This document shows positions 1-7,327 of a stretch of DNA of 64,000 nt, piece after piece. Source of the stretch: Azospirillum sp. (GTDB lineage Bacteria > Pseudomonadota > Alphaproteobacteria > Azospirillales > Azospirillaceae); the NCBI GenBank assembly GCA_016124535.1, contig WGNK01000021.1, positions 62,001 through 126,000 on the forward strand, written 5' to 3'. The notes under the pieces were generated by a model that made no database searches, had not been told where the DNA came from, and saw only the letters and a list, made by a program, of their open reading frames with translations. Each line of letters begins with the position of its first letter. Within the stretch, counting starts at the first letter, position 1. The translations under genes and the position numbers were made by a program.

Positions 1-1394
1 TTGACCCGGCCGAGCTTGCCCGCCCGCTTGAGCCCCAGCAACTGGTGCTTGATCTCGCGCAATGGCACGGCGCCATACATGCTGTAGCGGGACAGCGGGT
101 AGGAATCGAGATAGACCACCTGGGCGCCGCCCAGCACCAGACCGTAGTGGTGGGACTTGTGGCAGTCGCGGTCGACCAGAACGATATCGCCGGGGCGGAC
201 CAGCGCCTGGACCACGATCTTGTTGCAGGTCGAGGTGCCGTTGGTCGCGAAGAAGGTGTATTGGGCGCCGAAGGCGCGCGCTGCCAGTTCCTGGGCCTTT
301 TTGATCGGACCATGGGGTTCGAGCAGGGAATCCAGCCCGCCCGAGGTCGCCGAGGTCTCGGCCAGGAAGATATTCATGCCGTAGAACTCGCCCATGTCCT
401 GAATCCAGTGGGACTTGACGATCGACTTGCCGCGGCTGATCGGCAGGGCATGGAAAACGCCGGTCGGCTGTTTGCTGTAGGTGCGCAGGGCGGTGAAGAA
501 CGGGGTCTGAAAACGCGCGTTGACGCCGCGCAGGATGTTGAGGTGGAGTTCGAGATAGTCTTCCTGGTGATAGAACACCCGCTTGCAGTTTTCGCCGACC
601 CTGCCCGCGATGTCTTCGACCGCCAGGTCGGTTACGATGTAGGTATCGAGTTCGGGACGGATCCGGCCGATCACGTTGCTGAGTGCCAGGCCATACTCGT
701 CGGGCGAGAGGTCATCGCCCGGTTCGCCGACGATATGGCTGAGATAGCGCTGCAGCAATTCGTGCTTGTGGCGCGAGCGGAACGGAAAGCCGTAGCGAAT
801 CACCACCGCCTGGATGTTGTGGTTGAACACGGTGGCGATCATGGCATCTTCGAAACTGGCGACCACCACCGCGTCGTAGATGAACGAATCCTCCGCACGC
901 CGCATCCGGCGCAAGCCGTCCTGGAGCGACTGTTCCTGCTGGAGCGACAGCACATCGACCACCAGCACCTCGAAATAGGGGCGGGCGTAGCGGTCGGGCT
1001 GATGGGTGTCGACCAGTTCCTCCGCTTCGTCGCCTTCATGCAGGTTGAGGGCGACATGTTCCAGGCGGTAGGCGTCGCTCATCAGCGCACGCACGATCCG
1101 GGCGACGACATGGGCCAGACGATCGTAATTTTCCGCTTCGAGCAGCCGGCGCAGATTGGCCAGCGCATGGCGGCCGGGGAAGGCCCAATAGCCCTCCATC
1201 GGCTCCAGGATCGCCATCGACTGCTCGACCTGGTGGCGCAATTTCTGGGTCAGGCGGGTCGGGCCGCCCTCCTTCAGACGTGCCGCCGCGTTCTTCAGGC
1301 GATTCCAGGAATCGGCGCGCAGCTGGCTGGCGTTGTGGTACTCGCTGAGGACAATCCCGCCGTGGTGTTGGGGTGCGGCGTCGCCGGTGGTCAT
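1..1394 (-). CDS. Orn/Lys/Arg decarboxylase, PLP-dependent (N-terminal part, cut by window edge)
   Basis: The reverse strand is open from an ATG at 1394 to the left edge, giving about 464 residues without a stop. After a roughly 220-residue N-terminal region, the second half reads as the start of a fold-type I PLP domain of the ornithine/lysine/arginine decarboxylase group. Recognisable stretches are FHALPISRGKSIVKSHW, LAETSATSGGLDSLLEPHG and FATNGTSTCNKIVVQ, followed by VDRDCHKSHHYGLVLGGA. The lysine that binds PLP should lie further left, outside the window. The enzyme would make putrescine, cadaverine or agmatine; the substrate cannot be decided from this part. It is in the same direction as, and 141 bp downstream of, the PuuR-like regulator gene, which fits control by amines. 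A long open frame on the opposite strand is a shadow of it. Confidence 0.85.
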   Translation of the reverse strand, partial: MTTGDAAPQHHGGIVLSEYHNASQLRADSWNRLKNAAARLKEGGPTRLTQKLRHQVEQSMAILEPMEGYWAFPGRHALANLRRLLEAENYDRLAHVVARIVRALMSDAYRLEHVALNLHEGDEAEELVDTHQPDRYARPYFEVLVVDVLSLQQEQSLQDGLRRMRRAEDSFIYDAVVVASFEDAMIATVFNHNIQAVVIRYGFPFRSRHKHELLQRYLSHIVGEPGDDLSPDEYGLALSNVIGRIRPELDTYIVTDLAVEDIAGRVGENCKRVFYHQEDYLELHLNILRGVNARFQTPFFTALRTYSKQPTGVFHALPISRGKSIVKSHWIQDMGEFYGMNIFLAETSATSGGLDSLLEPHGPIKKAQELAARAFGAQYTFFATNGTSTCNKIVVQALVRPGDIVLVDRDCHKSHHYGLVLGGAQVVYLDSYPLSRYSMYGAVPLREIKHQLLGLKRAGKLGRV

Positions 1395-1535
1395 GGGTAT
1401 CCTCTCTGGTCAGCGATGGCTTTTTTGTTGAGCGTGTTCGGCGTGCCCGGCGACCCCGGCACCGGACGGGCGACATCCCGACCGCGGTGACGCTCGTGCG
1501 GCCGCACCGACAAGTGCCGGCGGAACGATCAGGAC

Positions 1536-2111
1536 TCAAAGATAGGGCGGTGTGCAGGCGCTGATCAGCTGGCACTCGCCGTCCGACACGTTGCGGAAGC
1601 GGTGGGGTGTGGTGCTGTCGAACAGGTAGGCATCGCCGGGTCCCAGGCTCTCGGTCTGGTCGCCGACCGTCAGTTCGATGCGGCCGCGCACCACGACGCC
1701 GCCTTCTTCGGAGACATGCTGCAGCATGTCGGGGCCGGTATCGGCGCCCGGCGGATAGCGTTCGTGCAGAATCTGCAGCGAGCGGCCTTCGAGATTGCCG
1801 ACCTGGCGCCGCGAGACCACCGGGCCGCCCGGCGCCAGCAGCCGTCCCGACAATTCGACCAGTTGATCGGCGCGGTAGAACACGCGGTCGGCCGGGGGTA
1901 GGTCTTGCGAGAAGAATTCGGCCAGCGAAATCGGAAAGCCCTGGAGAATTTTGCGCAGCAGCGCGACCGAGGGGCTGGTCCGGTTCTGCTCGATCAGCGA
2001 GATCATCCCGTTGGTGACCCCTGCACGCAGTGCCAGCTGCCGCTGGGACAACCCCCGACCCTCGCGCAGCCGCCGCAGTCGCTCGCCGACTTCGAGATCA
2101 ATCTCCCGCAT
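1536..2111 (-). CDS. puuR: XRE-cupin transcriptional regulator, PuuR-like
   Basis: This 191-residue protein has an N-terminal XRE/Cro helix-turn-helix (about residues 8-62, with LSQRQLALRAGVTNGMISLI) and a C-terminal cupin (about 110-185, ending in GPGDAYLFDSTTPHRF). This layout is that of PuuR, the E. coli repressor of putrescine use, whose cupin senses the ligand. The start is supported by a GGGAG box just upstream on the reverse strand. It lies between a decarboxylase gene on the same strand and a divergent aminotransferase gene, so it probably controls both. Two similar AT-rich boxes in the divergent gap are candidate operators. PuuR-like is the best name; other XRE-cupin regulators share the layout. 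Confidence 0.85.
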   Translation of the reverse strand: MREIDLEVGERLRRLREGRGLSQRQLALRAGVTNGMISLIEQNRTSPSVALLRKILQGFPISLAEFFSQDLPPADRVFYRADQLVELSGRLLAPGGPVVSRRQVGNLEGRSLQILHERYPPGADTGPDMLQHVSEEGGVVVRGRIELTVGDQTESLGPGDAYLFDSTTPHRFRNVSDGECQLISACTPPYL

Positions 2112-2131
2112 GGCCGTCTCCCTCGATGTTC

Positions 2132-2264
2132 AATATCCTAAACGTCCTGCCATCGGCTCGCAAACATAAAGCGCAAGCCATAAGGCCAATCCCCGCCGTA
2201 TTTCGGGGCTATCCCGGTGGACCTGGCGGCAGAAGGTTTCGCTTGTGTCTAATATATTAAACGT
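2132..2264. promoter_or_regulatory. Divergent control region with two matching AT-rich boxes
   Basis: The 192-bp gap between the PuuR-like gene and the aminotransferase holds two closely similar 14-mers, AATATCCTAAACGT at 2132-2145 and AATATATTAAACGT at 2251-2264 (12 of 14 identical, same orientation, 119 bp apart). They stand out in otherwise GC-rich DNA. One lies close to the regulator start and the other about 40 bp before the aminotransferase start, as expected for operators of a divergently acting repressor. Binding is inferred, not shown. Confidence 0.4.
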
Positions 2265-2303
2265 GATAGGCACTGACGCGGACCACAGGCAGCGGAGGCG
2301 ACG

Positions 2304-3611
2304 ATGGTGACGGCGAAGATGGCGACCAATCAGGCTCTGCAGGCGCGGCGTGAGGCGGCGGTTCCCCGCGGGATCGCCAGCATGTTGCCGGTCTTCCCGG
2401 ACCGGGCCGAGAATTCGGAAATTTGGGATGTCGAAGGCCGGCGGCTGATCGATTTCGCCGGCGGCATTGCGGTGCTCAACACCGGTCACCGGCATCCGCG
2501 GGTGCTTCAGGCGGTGCGTGACCAACTCGACCACTATACCCATACCTGCTTCCAGGTGCTGCCCTACGAGCCCTATATCCGGCTGGCCGAGCGCCTGAAC
2601 GCGCTGGCGCCGAGTGCGGCGCCCAACAAGACGATTTTCCTGACCACCGGCGCCGAAGCGGTCGAGAATGCGGTCAAGATTGCCCGTGAATACACCAAAC
2701 GTCCGGCGGTGGTGGCGTTCTCCGGCGGTTTCCACGGCCGGACCCTGATGACCATGAGCCTGACGGGCAAGGTCAAGCCCTATAAGGTCGGTGGCCCGTT
2801 CACCCCCCACATCTACCATGTGCCGTTCCCCGATGCCTATCGCGGCGTTACCGTCGGGGCCAGCCTGGCCGCGCTGGACACCCTGTTCCGCTGCGATGTC
2901 GATCCCTCGGGCGTCGCTGCGATCATCATCGAGCCGGTCCAGGGCGAGGGCGGCTTCGTCGTCGCCCCGTTCGACTTCCTGGAGCAGCTGCGGTCCTTGT
3001 GCAATCGTCACGGCATCGTGCTGATCGCCGACGAGGTGCAATCCGGCTTCGGCCGTACCGGCCGCCTGTTCGCCATGGAGCATAGCGGCGTCGCGCCGGA
3101 TCTGACCACGGTGGCCAAGAGTCTGGCCGGCGGTTTCCCGCTGTCGGCGGTGATCGGGCGGGCCGAGATCATGGACAGCGTCGGCCCCGGCGGGCTCGGC
3201 GGCACCTATGCCGGCAGCCCGGTTGCCTGCGCCGCCGCCAACGCCGTCCTCGACGTGATCGAAGACGAACGCCTGCTCGATCGGGCGATGGTGATCGGCG
3301 AAACCATCGCCGGCCGGATGCGGACGCTGGCCGTGCGCAACCTGTTCTCGAACATCGGCGAGGTGCGCGGGCTGGGTGCGATGATCGCGGTGGAGCTGGT
3401 CAAGGACCGTACCGGCCGTGAGCCCGCGCCCGAACTGACGGCGGCCCTGGTCAAGGCGGCGGCGGCGCGCGGTCTGGTGATCCTGGCCTGCGGCGTCTAC
3501 GGCAATGTCATCCGCTTCCTGGTGCCGCTGACGGCGTCCGACGCCCTGGTTGCCGAAGGATTGTCGGTGTTCGAGGAGGCGCTGGCCTCTGTGGTCACCG
3601 CCGAAGGCTGA
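2304..3611 (+). CDS. Class III aminotransferase, 4-aminobutyrate aminotransferase (GabT/PuuE) type
   Basis: The 435-residue protein matches the length and motifs of GABA aminotransferases. They include TTGAEAVENAVKIAR (about 114-128), the GGFHGRT segment (about 141-147), the PLP-contacting IIIEPVQGEGGF, ADEVQSGFGRTG (about 242-253) and the Schiff-base lysine in TTVAKSLAGGFPLSA (K272). The reaction would be transfer of an omega-amino group from 4-aminobutyrate or a related omega-amino acid to 2-oxoglutarate, in the cytoplasm. A GGAGG box lies just before the ATG; a second in-frame ATG five codons later is possible. The position opposite a PuuR-like gene suggests a PuuE-like role late in putrescine breakdown. 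Diamine or taurine-type aminotransferase activity cannot be excluded. Confidence 0.88.
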   Translation: MVTAKMATNQALQARREAAVPRGIASMLPVFPDRAENSEIWDVEGRRLIDFAGGIAVLNTGHRHPRVLQAVRDQLDHYTHTCFQVLPYEPYIRLAERLNALAPSAAPNKTIFLTTGAEAVENAVKIAREYTKRPAVVAFSGGFHGRTLMTMSLTGKVKPYKVGGPFTPHIYHVPFPDAYRGVTVGASLAALDTLFRCDVDPSGVAAIIIEPVQGEGGFVVAPFDFLEQLRSLCNRHGIVLIADEVQSGFGRTGRLFAMEHSGVAPDLTTVAKSLAGGFPLSAVIGRAEIMDSVGPGGLGGTYAGSPVACAAANAVLDVIEDERLLDRAMVIGETIAGRMRTLAVRNLFSNIGEVRGLGAMIAVELVKDRTGREPAPELTAALVKAAAARGLVILACGVYGNVIRFLVPLTASDALVAEGLSVFEEALASVVTAEG

Positions 3612-3619
3612 GCGATCGG

Positions 3620-3652
3620 GCAGGGCGGTGCCGCCTTGGCACGCCGCCCTGC
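3620..3652 (+). terminator. GC-rich hairpin after the aminotransferase gene
   Basis: A 9-bp perfect stem (GCAGGGCGG at 3620-3628, CCGCCCTGC at 3644-3652) with an inner TGCC/GGCA pairing begins 9 bp after the stop codon. There is no T run, so it may be a weak or factor-assisted terminator, or an RNA-stability element in a continuing transcript. Confidence 0.35.
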
Positions 3653-3850
3653 AATCGCTTCCCGTGGGTTGCCTCCGGCGGCCCAGCCCCATATAGAAAC
3701 GGGTTCGGCTTTGAGCCGGGGCGGCCGGCCGGGCCGTAGCGTCTCTGGGCCATATGTCTTCGGGCGGTGATCGAGGCTTGTGCGCCTGGCGCCGGCCTGG
3801 TTTCGGCCCAATCTTGCCGTCGGTCGCAACTCCGGGAGATCTCGAACACG

Positions 3851-4723
3851 ATGGTACCGTTTGCGATCGCAGGGATCCAGATGAATGTCTCCGCCGCCCA
3901 CGAGAACGTGAGCGCGATGCGCGAGCAGGTCTATCACGTCATGGCCCGGTTTCCCTGGGTCCAGATGGTGGTCTTCAGCGAGCTGGCGCCGTTCGGGCCG
4001 CTGATCGGCACGGCCCAGCCGATGCCGGGACCGGCGGAGGAGACCTTCCGCGGACTGGCGATGGATTTCGGCATCTGGCTGGTGCCGGGGTCGATGTTCG
4101 AACTGGCCGGCGACCGGGTCTATAACACCGCGCTGGTGATCGATCCCCACGGCCAGGTGGTCGGGCGCTATCGCAAGATGTTCCCGTTCCTGCCTTACGA
4201 GCACGGCATTTCGGCCGGGACCGAATTCCTCGCCTTCGATGTCCCCCATGTCGGCCGCTTCGGCCTGTCGATCTGCTACGACATCTGGTTTCCCGAGACC
4301 ACCCGGACCCTGACCGCGATGGGCGTCGAGGTGTTGCTGCACCCGGTGCTGACCGGCACCATCGATCGCGACGTCGAACTCTCGCTGGCGCGCGCAACCG
4401 CCGCGATGTTCCAATGCTATGTGTTCGATATCAATGGCCTGGGAGCTGGTGGCTATGGCCGCTCGCTGGTCGTGGATCCCGCGGGCTGCGTGCTGCACCA
4501 AGCCGGCACCAACGAGGAACTGATCCCGGTCGAGATTGATCTCCAACAGGTGCGCCGCCAGCGCGAGGTCGGCCACCGCGGGCTCGGCCAGGTGCTGAAG
4601 AGCTTCCGGGACCGGTCGGTGGAATTTCCGGTCTACCAGCGCGCGACGCCCGGCTTCGATTATCTGGAGACCCTCGGCCCGTTGACCACGCCGTTGCGGG
4701 GCTCGCGAGCCGGATTGTATTAG
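3851..4723 (+). CDS. Carbon-nitrogen hydrolase (nitrilase superfamily amidase)
   Basis: From the ATG at 3851 the protein has 290 residues and carries the nitrilase-superfamily triad: Glu44 in VVFSELAPFG, Lys109 in GRYRKMFPF and Cys142 in GLSICYDIWFPE. The family hydrolyses C-N bonds of amides, nitriles or carbamoyl amines through a cysteine thioester. An in-frame start 84 bp earlier would add residues not typical of the family, so the internal ATG is preferred; a GGGAG lies about 12 bp before it. It lies between an aminotransferase and an ATP-grasp ligase. An amide intermediate of amine breakdown, or an N-carbamoyl amine, is a reasonable substrate guess, but the specificity cannot be read from the sequence. 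Confidence 0.85.
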   Translation: MVPFAIAGIQMNVSAAHENVSAMREQVYHVMARFPWVQMVVFSELAPFGPLIGTAQPMPGPAEETFRGLAMDFGIWLVPGSMFELAGDRVYNTALVIDPHGQVVGRYRKMFPFLPYEHGISAGTEFLAFDVPHVGRFGLSICYDIWFPETTRTLTAMGVEVLLHPVLTGTIDRDVELSLARATAAMFQCYVFDINGLGAGGYGRSLVVDPAGCVLHQAGTNEELIPVEIDLQQVRRQREVGHRGLGQVLKSFRDRSVEFPVYQRATPGFDYLETLGPLTTPLRGSRAGLY

Positions 4724-4788
4724 ATCCGGGTTGTACTAGACTGGGATCTGCTGGTTTCCCATTGGAGCGGTGAGGGGAGGGGTAAAAA

Positions 4789-6279
4789 ATGTCGACGCAG
4801 CTGACTACCGGTGCCGCCGGTCCGAAGGCGCAAAAACCACTCAAGAATATTTCGGATATTCGGCGCTACTTCCTGCGCAATGAATTGCCGATCTATTTTA
4901 TCAGCGCGACCAACTTTAATCTCCTGGGCATTGATTCATGGGTGCGTAATTTTCGCTATATCAACTATATCGACTGTTATGACGGCAGGCATCCCAACTT
5001 GTTTACGCCGTCGGAGTTGCCCCACGCCGAATTCACCAGCATCGAAGACATCAACAACTACCTCCTGGAGCACAAGGAGGTGCTCGACTACCTCAAGCAA
5101 CGCCCCGGTGAGGTCAAGCTGGTGTTCCTGATGTTCGACGAGCGCACCGAGGAACTGGCCAAGGAACTCGGCCTGGACATCTGGTTCCCGTCGGCCGGCC
5201 TGCGCAGCCGGGTCGACAACAAGATCGAGACCGTACGTATCGGCAACAAGGCCGGCGTGCCGAGCGTGCCCAACATCCTGAGCGAGGTCAAAAGCTGGGG
5301 CCATCTGCAGGAGGTTGCCGCCGCGCTGGGCGACGATCTGGTGCTGCAAAGCGCTTTTGGCGACAGCGGCCACACCACCTTCTTCGTCAAGACCGAGGCC
5401 GATTTCCGCCGCCACGAGAACGAGATCGTCGGCCAGGGCGAAATCAAGATCATGAAGCGGATCAATTGCCGCGGGTCGGCCATCGAAGCCTGCGCGACCA
5501 GCCGCGGCACCATCGTCGGGCCGCTGATGACCGAACTGGTCGGCTTCAAGGAACTGACCCCCTACCGCGGCGGCTGGTGCGGCAACGAGATTTTCGAGGA
5601 CTCGTTCACCCAGGAGATTCGCGACAAGGCGCGCGAATACACCGTGAAGTTCGGCGAACAGCTGGTCGAGGAGGGCTATCGCGGCTATTTCGAGCTGGAT
5701 TTCCTGATCGACCTCGACCACGGCGAGATCTATCTCGGCGAGTTGAACCCGCGGATCACCGGCGCCAGCTCGATGACCAACCATGCGGCCTTCGCCCATG
5801 CCGACGCGCCTCTGTTCCTGTTCCATCTGTTGGAATTCTCCGGGGTGCCGTTTGAACTCGATATCGCCGAGCTGAATGCCCGCTGGGCGGACCCGGACAA
5901 CATCGATTCCTGGAGCCAGATGGTGATCAAGCACACCGATGATTCGGTGGACATCATCACGGCGGCGCCGGAATCGGGCATCTGGAAGCTACAGCCCGAC
6001 GGCAGCGTCGCCTATTCCCGCTTCGACTATCGCCGCCGCGCCATCGAGGACGAGTCCGAGGCGTTCTTCCTGCGCATCTCCAAGCCGGGCGATTACCGTT
6101 ACGAGGGCGCCGATCTCGGCATCCTGATCACTCGCGGCCGCTCGATGACGCCGGACTTCCAGCTCAACCCGCGGGCCAAAGCCTGGATCAACGGCATTCG
6201 TCGCCACTTCCAGGCCCGGCCGATCGGCGCCGGCGTCGCGGCCCCGATCCTGTCGGAGCCCGCGTTCAAGATCCTCTGA
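4789..6279 (+). CDS. ATP-grasp superfamily ligase (biotin-carboxylase-like), substrate unknown
   Basis: This 496-residue protein is an ATP-grasp enzyme. Residues about 140-330 contain the nucleotide-binding fold, with VDNKIETVRIGNKAGVPSVP and the acidic metal-binding residues in YFELDFLIDLD and LGELNPRITGAS (Glu318 and Asn320). There is no biotinyl or carboxyltransferase domain, so annotation as a biotin carboxylase would be misleading. ATP-grasp enzymes join a carboxylate to an amine or similar nucleophile through an acyl-phosphate. The N-terminal 135 residues and the C-terminal 150 are not recognised. A strong GAGGGGAGGGG ribosome-binding site precedes the ATG. The next gene starts 25 bp downstream and encodes an amide-cleaving or acyl-transferring enzyme, so this ligase probably makes the amide that its neighbours process. 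Confidence 0.8.
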   Translation: MSTQLTTGAAGPKAQKPLKNISDIRRYFLRNELPIYFISATNFNLLGIDSWVRNFRYINYIDCYDGRHPNLFTPSELPHAEFTSIEDINNYLLEHKEVLDYLKQRPGEVKLVFLMFDERTEELAKELGLDIWFPSAGLRSRVDNKIETVRIGNKAGVPSVPNILSEVKSWGHLQEVAAALGDDLVLQSAFGDSGHTTFFVKTEADFRRHENEIVGQGEIKIMKRINCRGSAIEACATSRGTIVGPLMTELVGFKELTPYRGGWCGNEIFEDSFTQEIRDKAREYTVKFGEQLVEEGYRGYFELDFLIDLDHGEIYLGELNPRITGASSMTNHAAFAHADAPLFLFHLLEFSGVPFELDIAELNARWADPDNIDSWSQMVIKHTDDSVDIITAAPESGIWKLQPDGSVAYSRFDYRRRAIEDESEAFFLRISKPGDYRYEGADLGILITRGRSMTPDFQLNPRAKAWINGIRRHFQARPIGAGVAAPILSEPAFKIL

Positions 6280-6304
6280 GCCGGAGTGTGGTGCGGGCCT
6301 CGGC

Positions 6305-7309
6305 ATGCAATTGACCTTCCACGCCATCCGGGAAGATTTGCCAGGCGACAAATGGGCACGGCTGTTCGCGCAGCTGTGGCCGGCCTATCGCCGGTGGTTT
6401 CTGTCGGAGGGCGTGGAGGCGCGCGCCACCTATCTGGCGAGCCTGCGCGCGCTCAAAGGCCATATGCCGGAGCTGGTGCCGATCTATGAGCGGCTGTGCG
6501 AATTGGCCGGCGGTGGCGACATCGCCGCCCGCTTCCTCAGCTTCTATCAGCCACCGCCCTATCTCAGCGGCTGTTCCCAGGCGGTGTGGCGCGGCGAGGA
6601 GCCGGCGCTGATCCGCAACTACGACTACGATCCGCGCTATTTCGACGGCGTGATCCTGGCGACCCGGTGGAATGGCAAGGGTGTGATCGCGGTTGCTGAT
6701 TGCCTGTGGGGTGCGGTGGACGGCATCAACGAGGCCGGTCTGGCGATCTCGCTGACCTTCGGCGGCCGGCGGGTGGTCGGCGAGGGTTTCGGCGTGCCGA
6801 TCCTGATGCGCTATGTGCTGGAATTCTGCGACACCGCCGAGGAGGCGATGGCGGCGCTGACCCGGGTGCCGGTCCACATGGCCTATAACGTCACCGCACT
6901 CGACCGCGCCGGTCACTATTACACCGTCTTCCTCTCGCCCGACCGCAAGCCGTTGATCACCCACGCCCCGGTCGCGACCAATCACCAGGAGCGGGTCGAG
7001 TGGCATTCCCATGCCCGCGCCACCGCGACGGTCGAGCGCGAACACTTCCTGCTCCATTGGCTGTCCCAGCACCAGGAACCGCTGACCAGCTTCATCCGCA
7101 CCTTCATGCGACCGCCGATCTATTCGACCGCGTTCGATCGTGGCTGGGGCACGCTGTATACCAGCATCTACCGCCCCGGTCCGCCGGCCTCGGTGGAGTT
7201 TCGCTGGCCCGGCGGTCGCTGGCAGCAGTCCTTCGCGGCGTTTCGCGAAGGGACGATGGTGATCCACTATCCCGGCGCCGGCGAGCGCCTGCCCACCGGC
7301 AGCGATTGA
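6305..7309 (+). CDS. C45 family autoproteolytic acyltransferase/hydrolase
   Basis: The 334-residue protein looks like the peptidase C45 / acyl-CoA:6-aminopenicillanate acyltransferase group of N-terminal-nucleophile enzymes. These are made as precursors that cut themselves before a cysteine, which then acts as nucleophile. The likely site is Gly89-Cys90 in PYLSGCSQAVW, followed by ALIRNYDYDPRYFDG, ADCLWGAVDGINEAGLAISL and APVATNHQE, which match the family's usual order. It would cleave or transfer an acyl group on an amide. It starts 25 bp after the ATP-grasp gene, so the two are probably co-expressed as a make-and-break amide pair. The natural substrate is unknown. Confidence 0.8.
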   Translation: MQLTFHAIREDLPGDKWARLFAQLWPAYRRWFLSEGVEARATYLASLRALKGHMPELVPIYERLCELAGGGDIAARFLSFYQPPPYLSGCSQAVWRGEEPALIRNYDYDPRYFDGVILATRWNGKGVIAVADCLWGAVDGINEAGLAISLTFGGRRVVGEGFGVPILMRYVLEFCDTAEEAMAALTRVPVHMAYNVTALDRAGHYYTVFLSPDRKPLITHAPVATNHQERVEWHSHARATATVEREHFLLHWLSQHQEPLTSFIRTFMRPPIYSTAFDRGWGTLYTSIYRPGPPASVEFRWPGGRWQQSFAAFREGTMVIHYPGAGERLPTGSD

Positions 7310-7327
7310 GGCGCTGTCGAAACGCGC

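Noticed and set aside
45..1490. Long open frame on the plus strand (481 codons)
   Set aside because: It is antisense to the decarboxylase, whose reverse-strand translation has clear family motifs; the plus-strand product has no recognisable features and results from high GC.
4789..6279. Biotin carboxylase of an acyl-CoA carboxylase
   Set aside because: Only the ATP-grasp fold is shared; there is no biotin carrier or carboxyltransferase gene nearby, and the neighbours point to amide chemistry.
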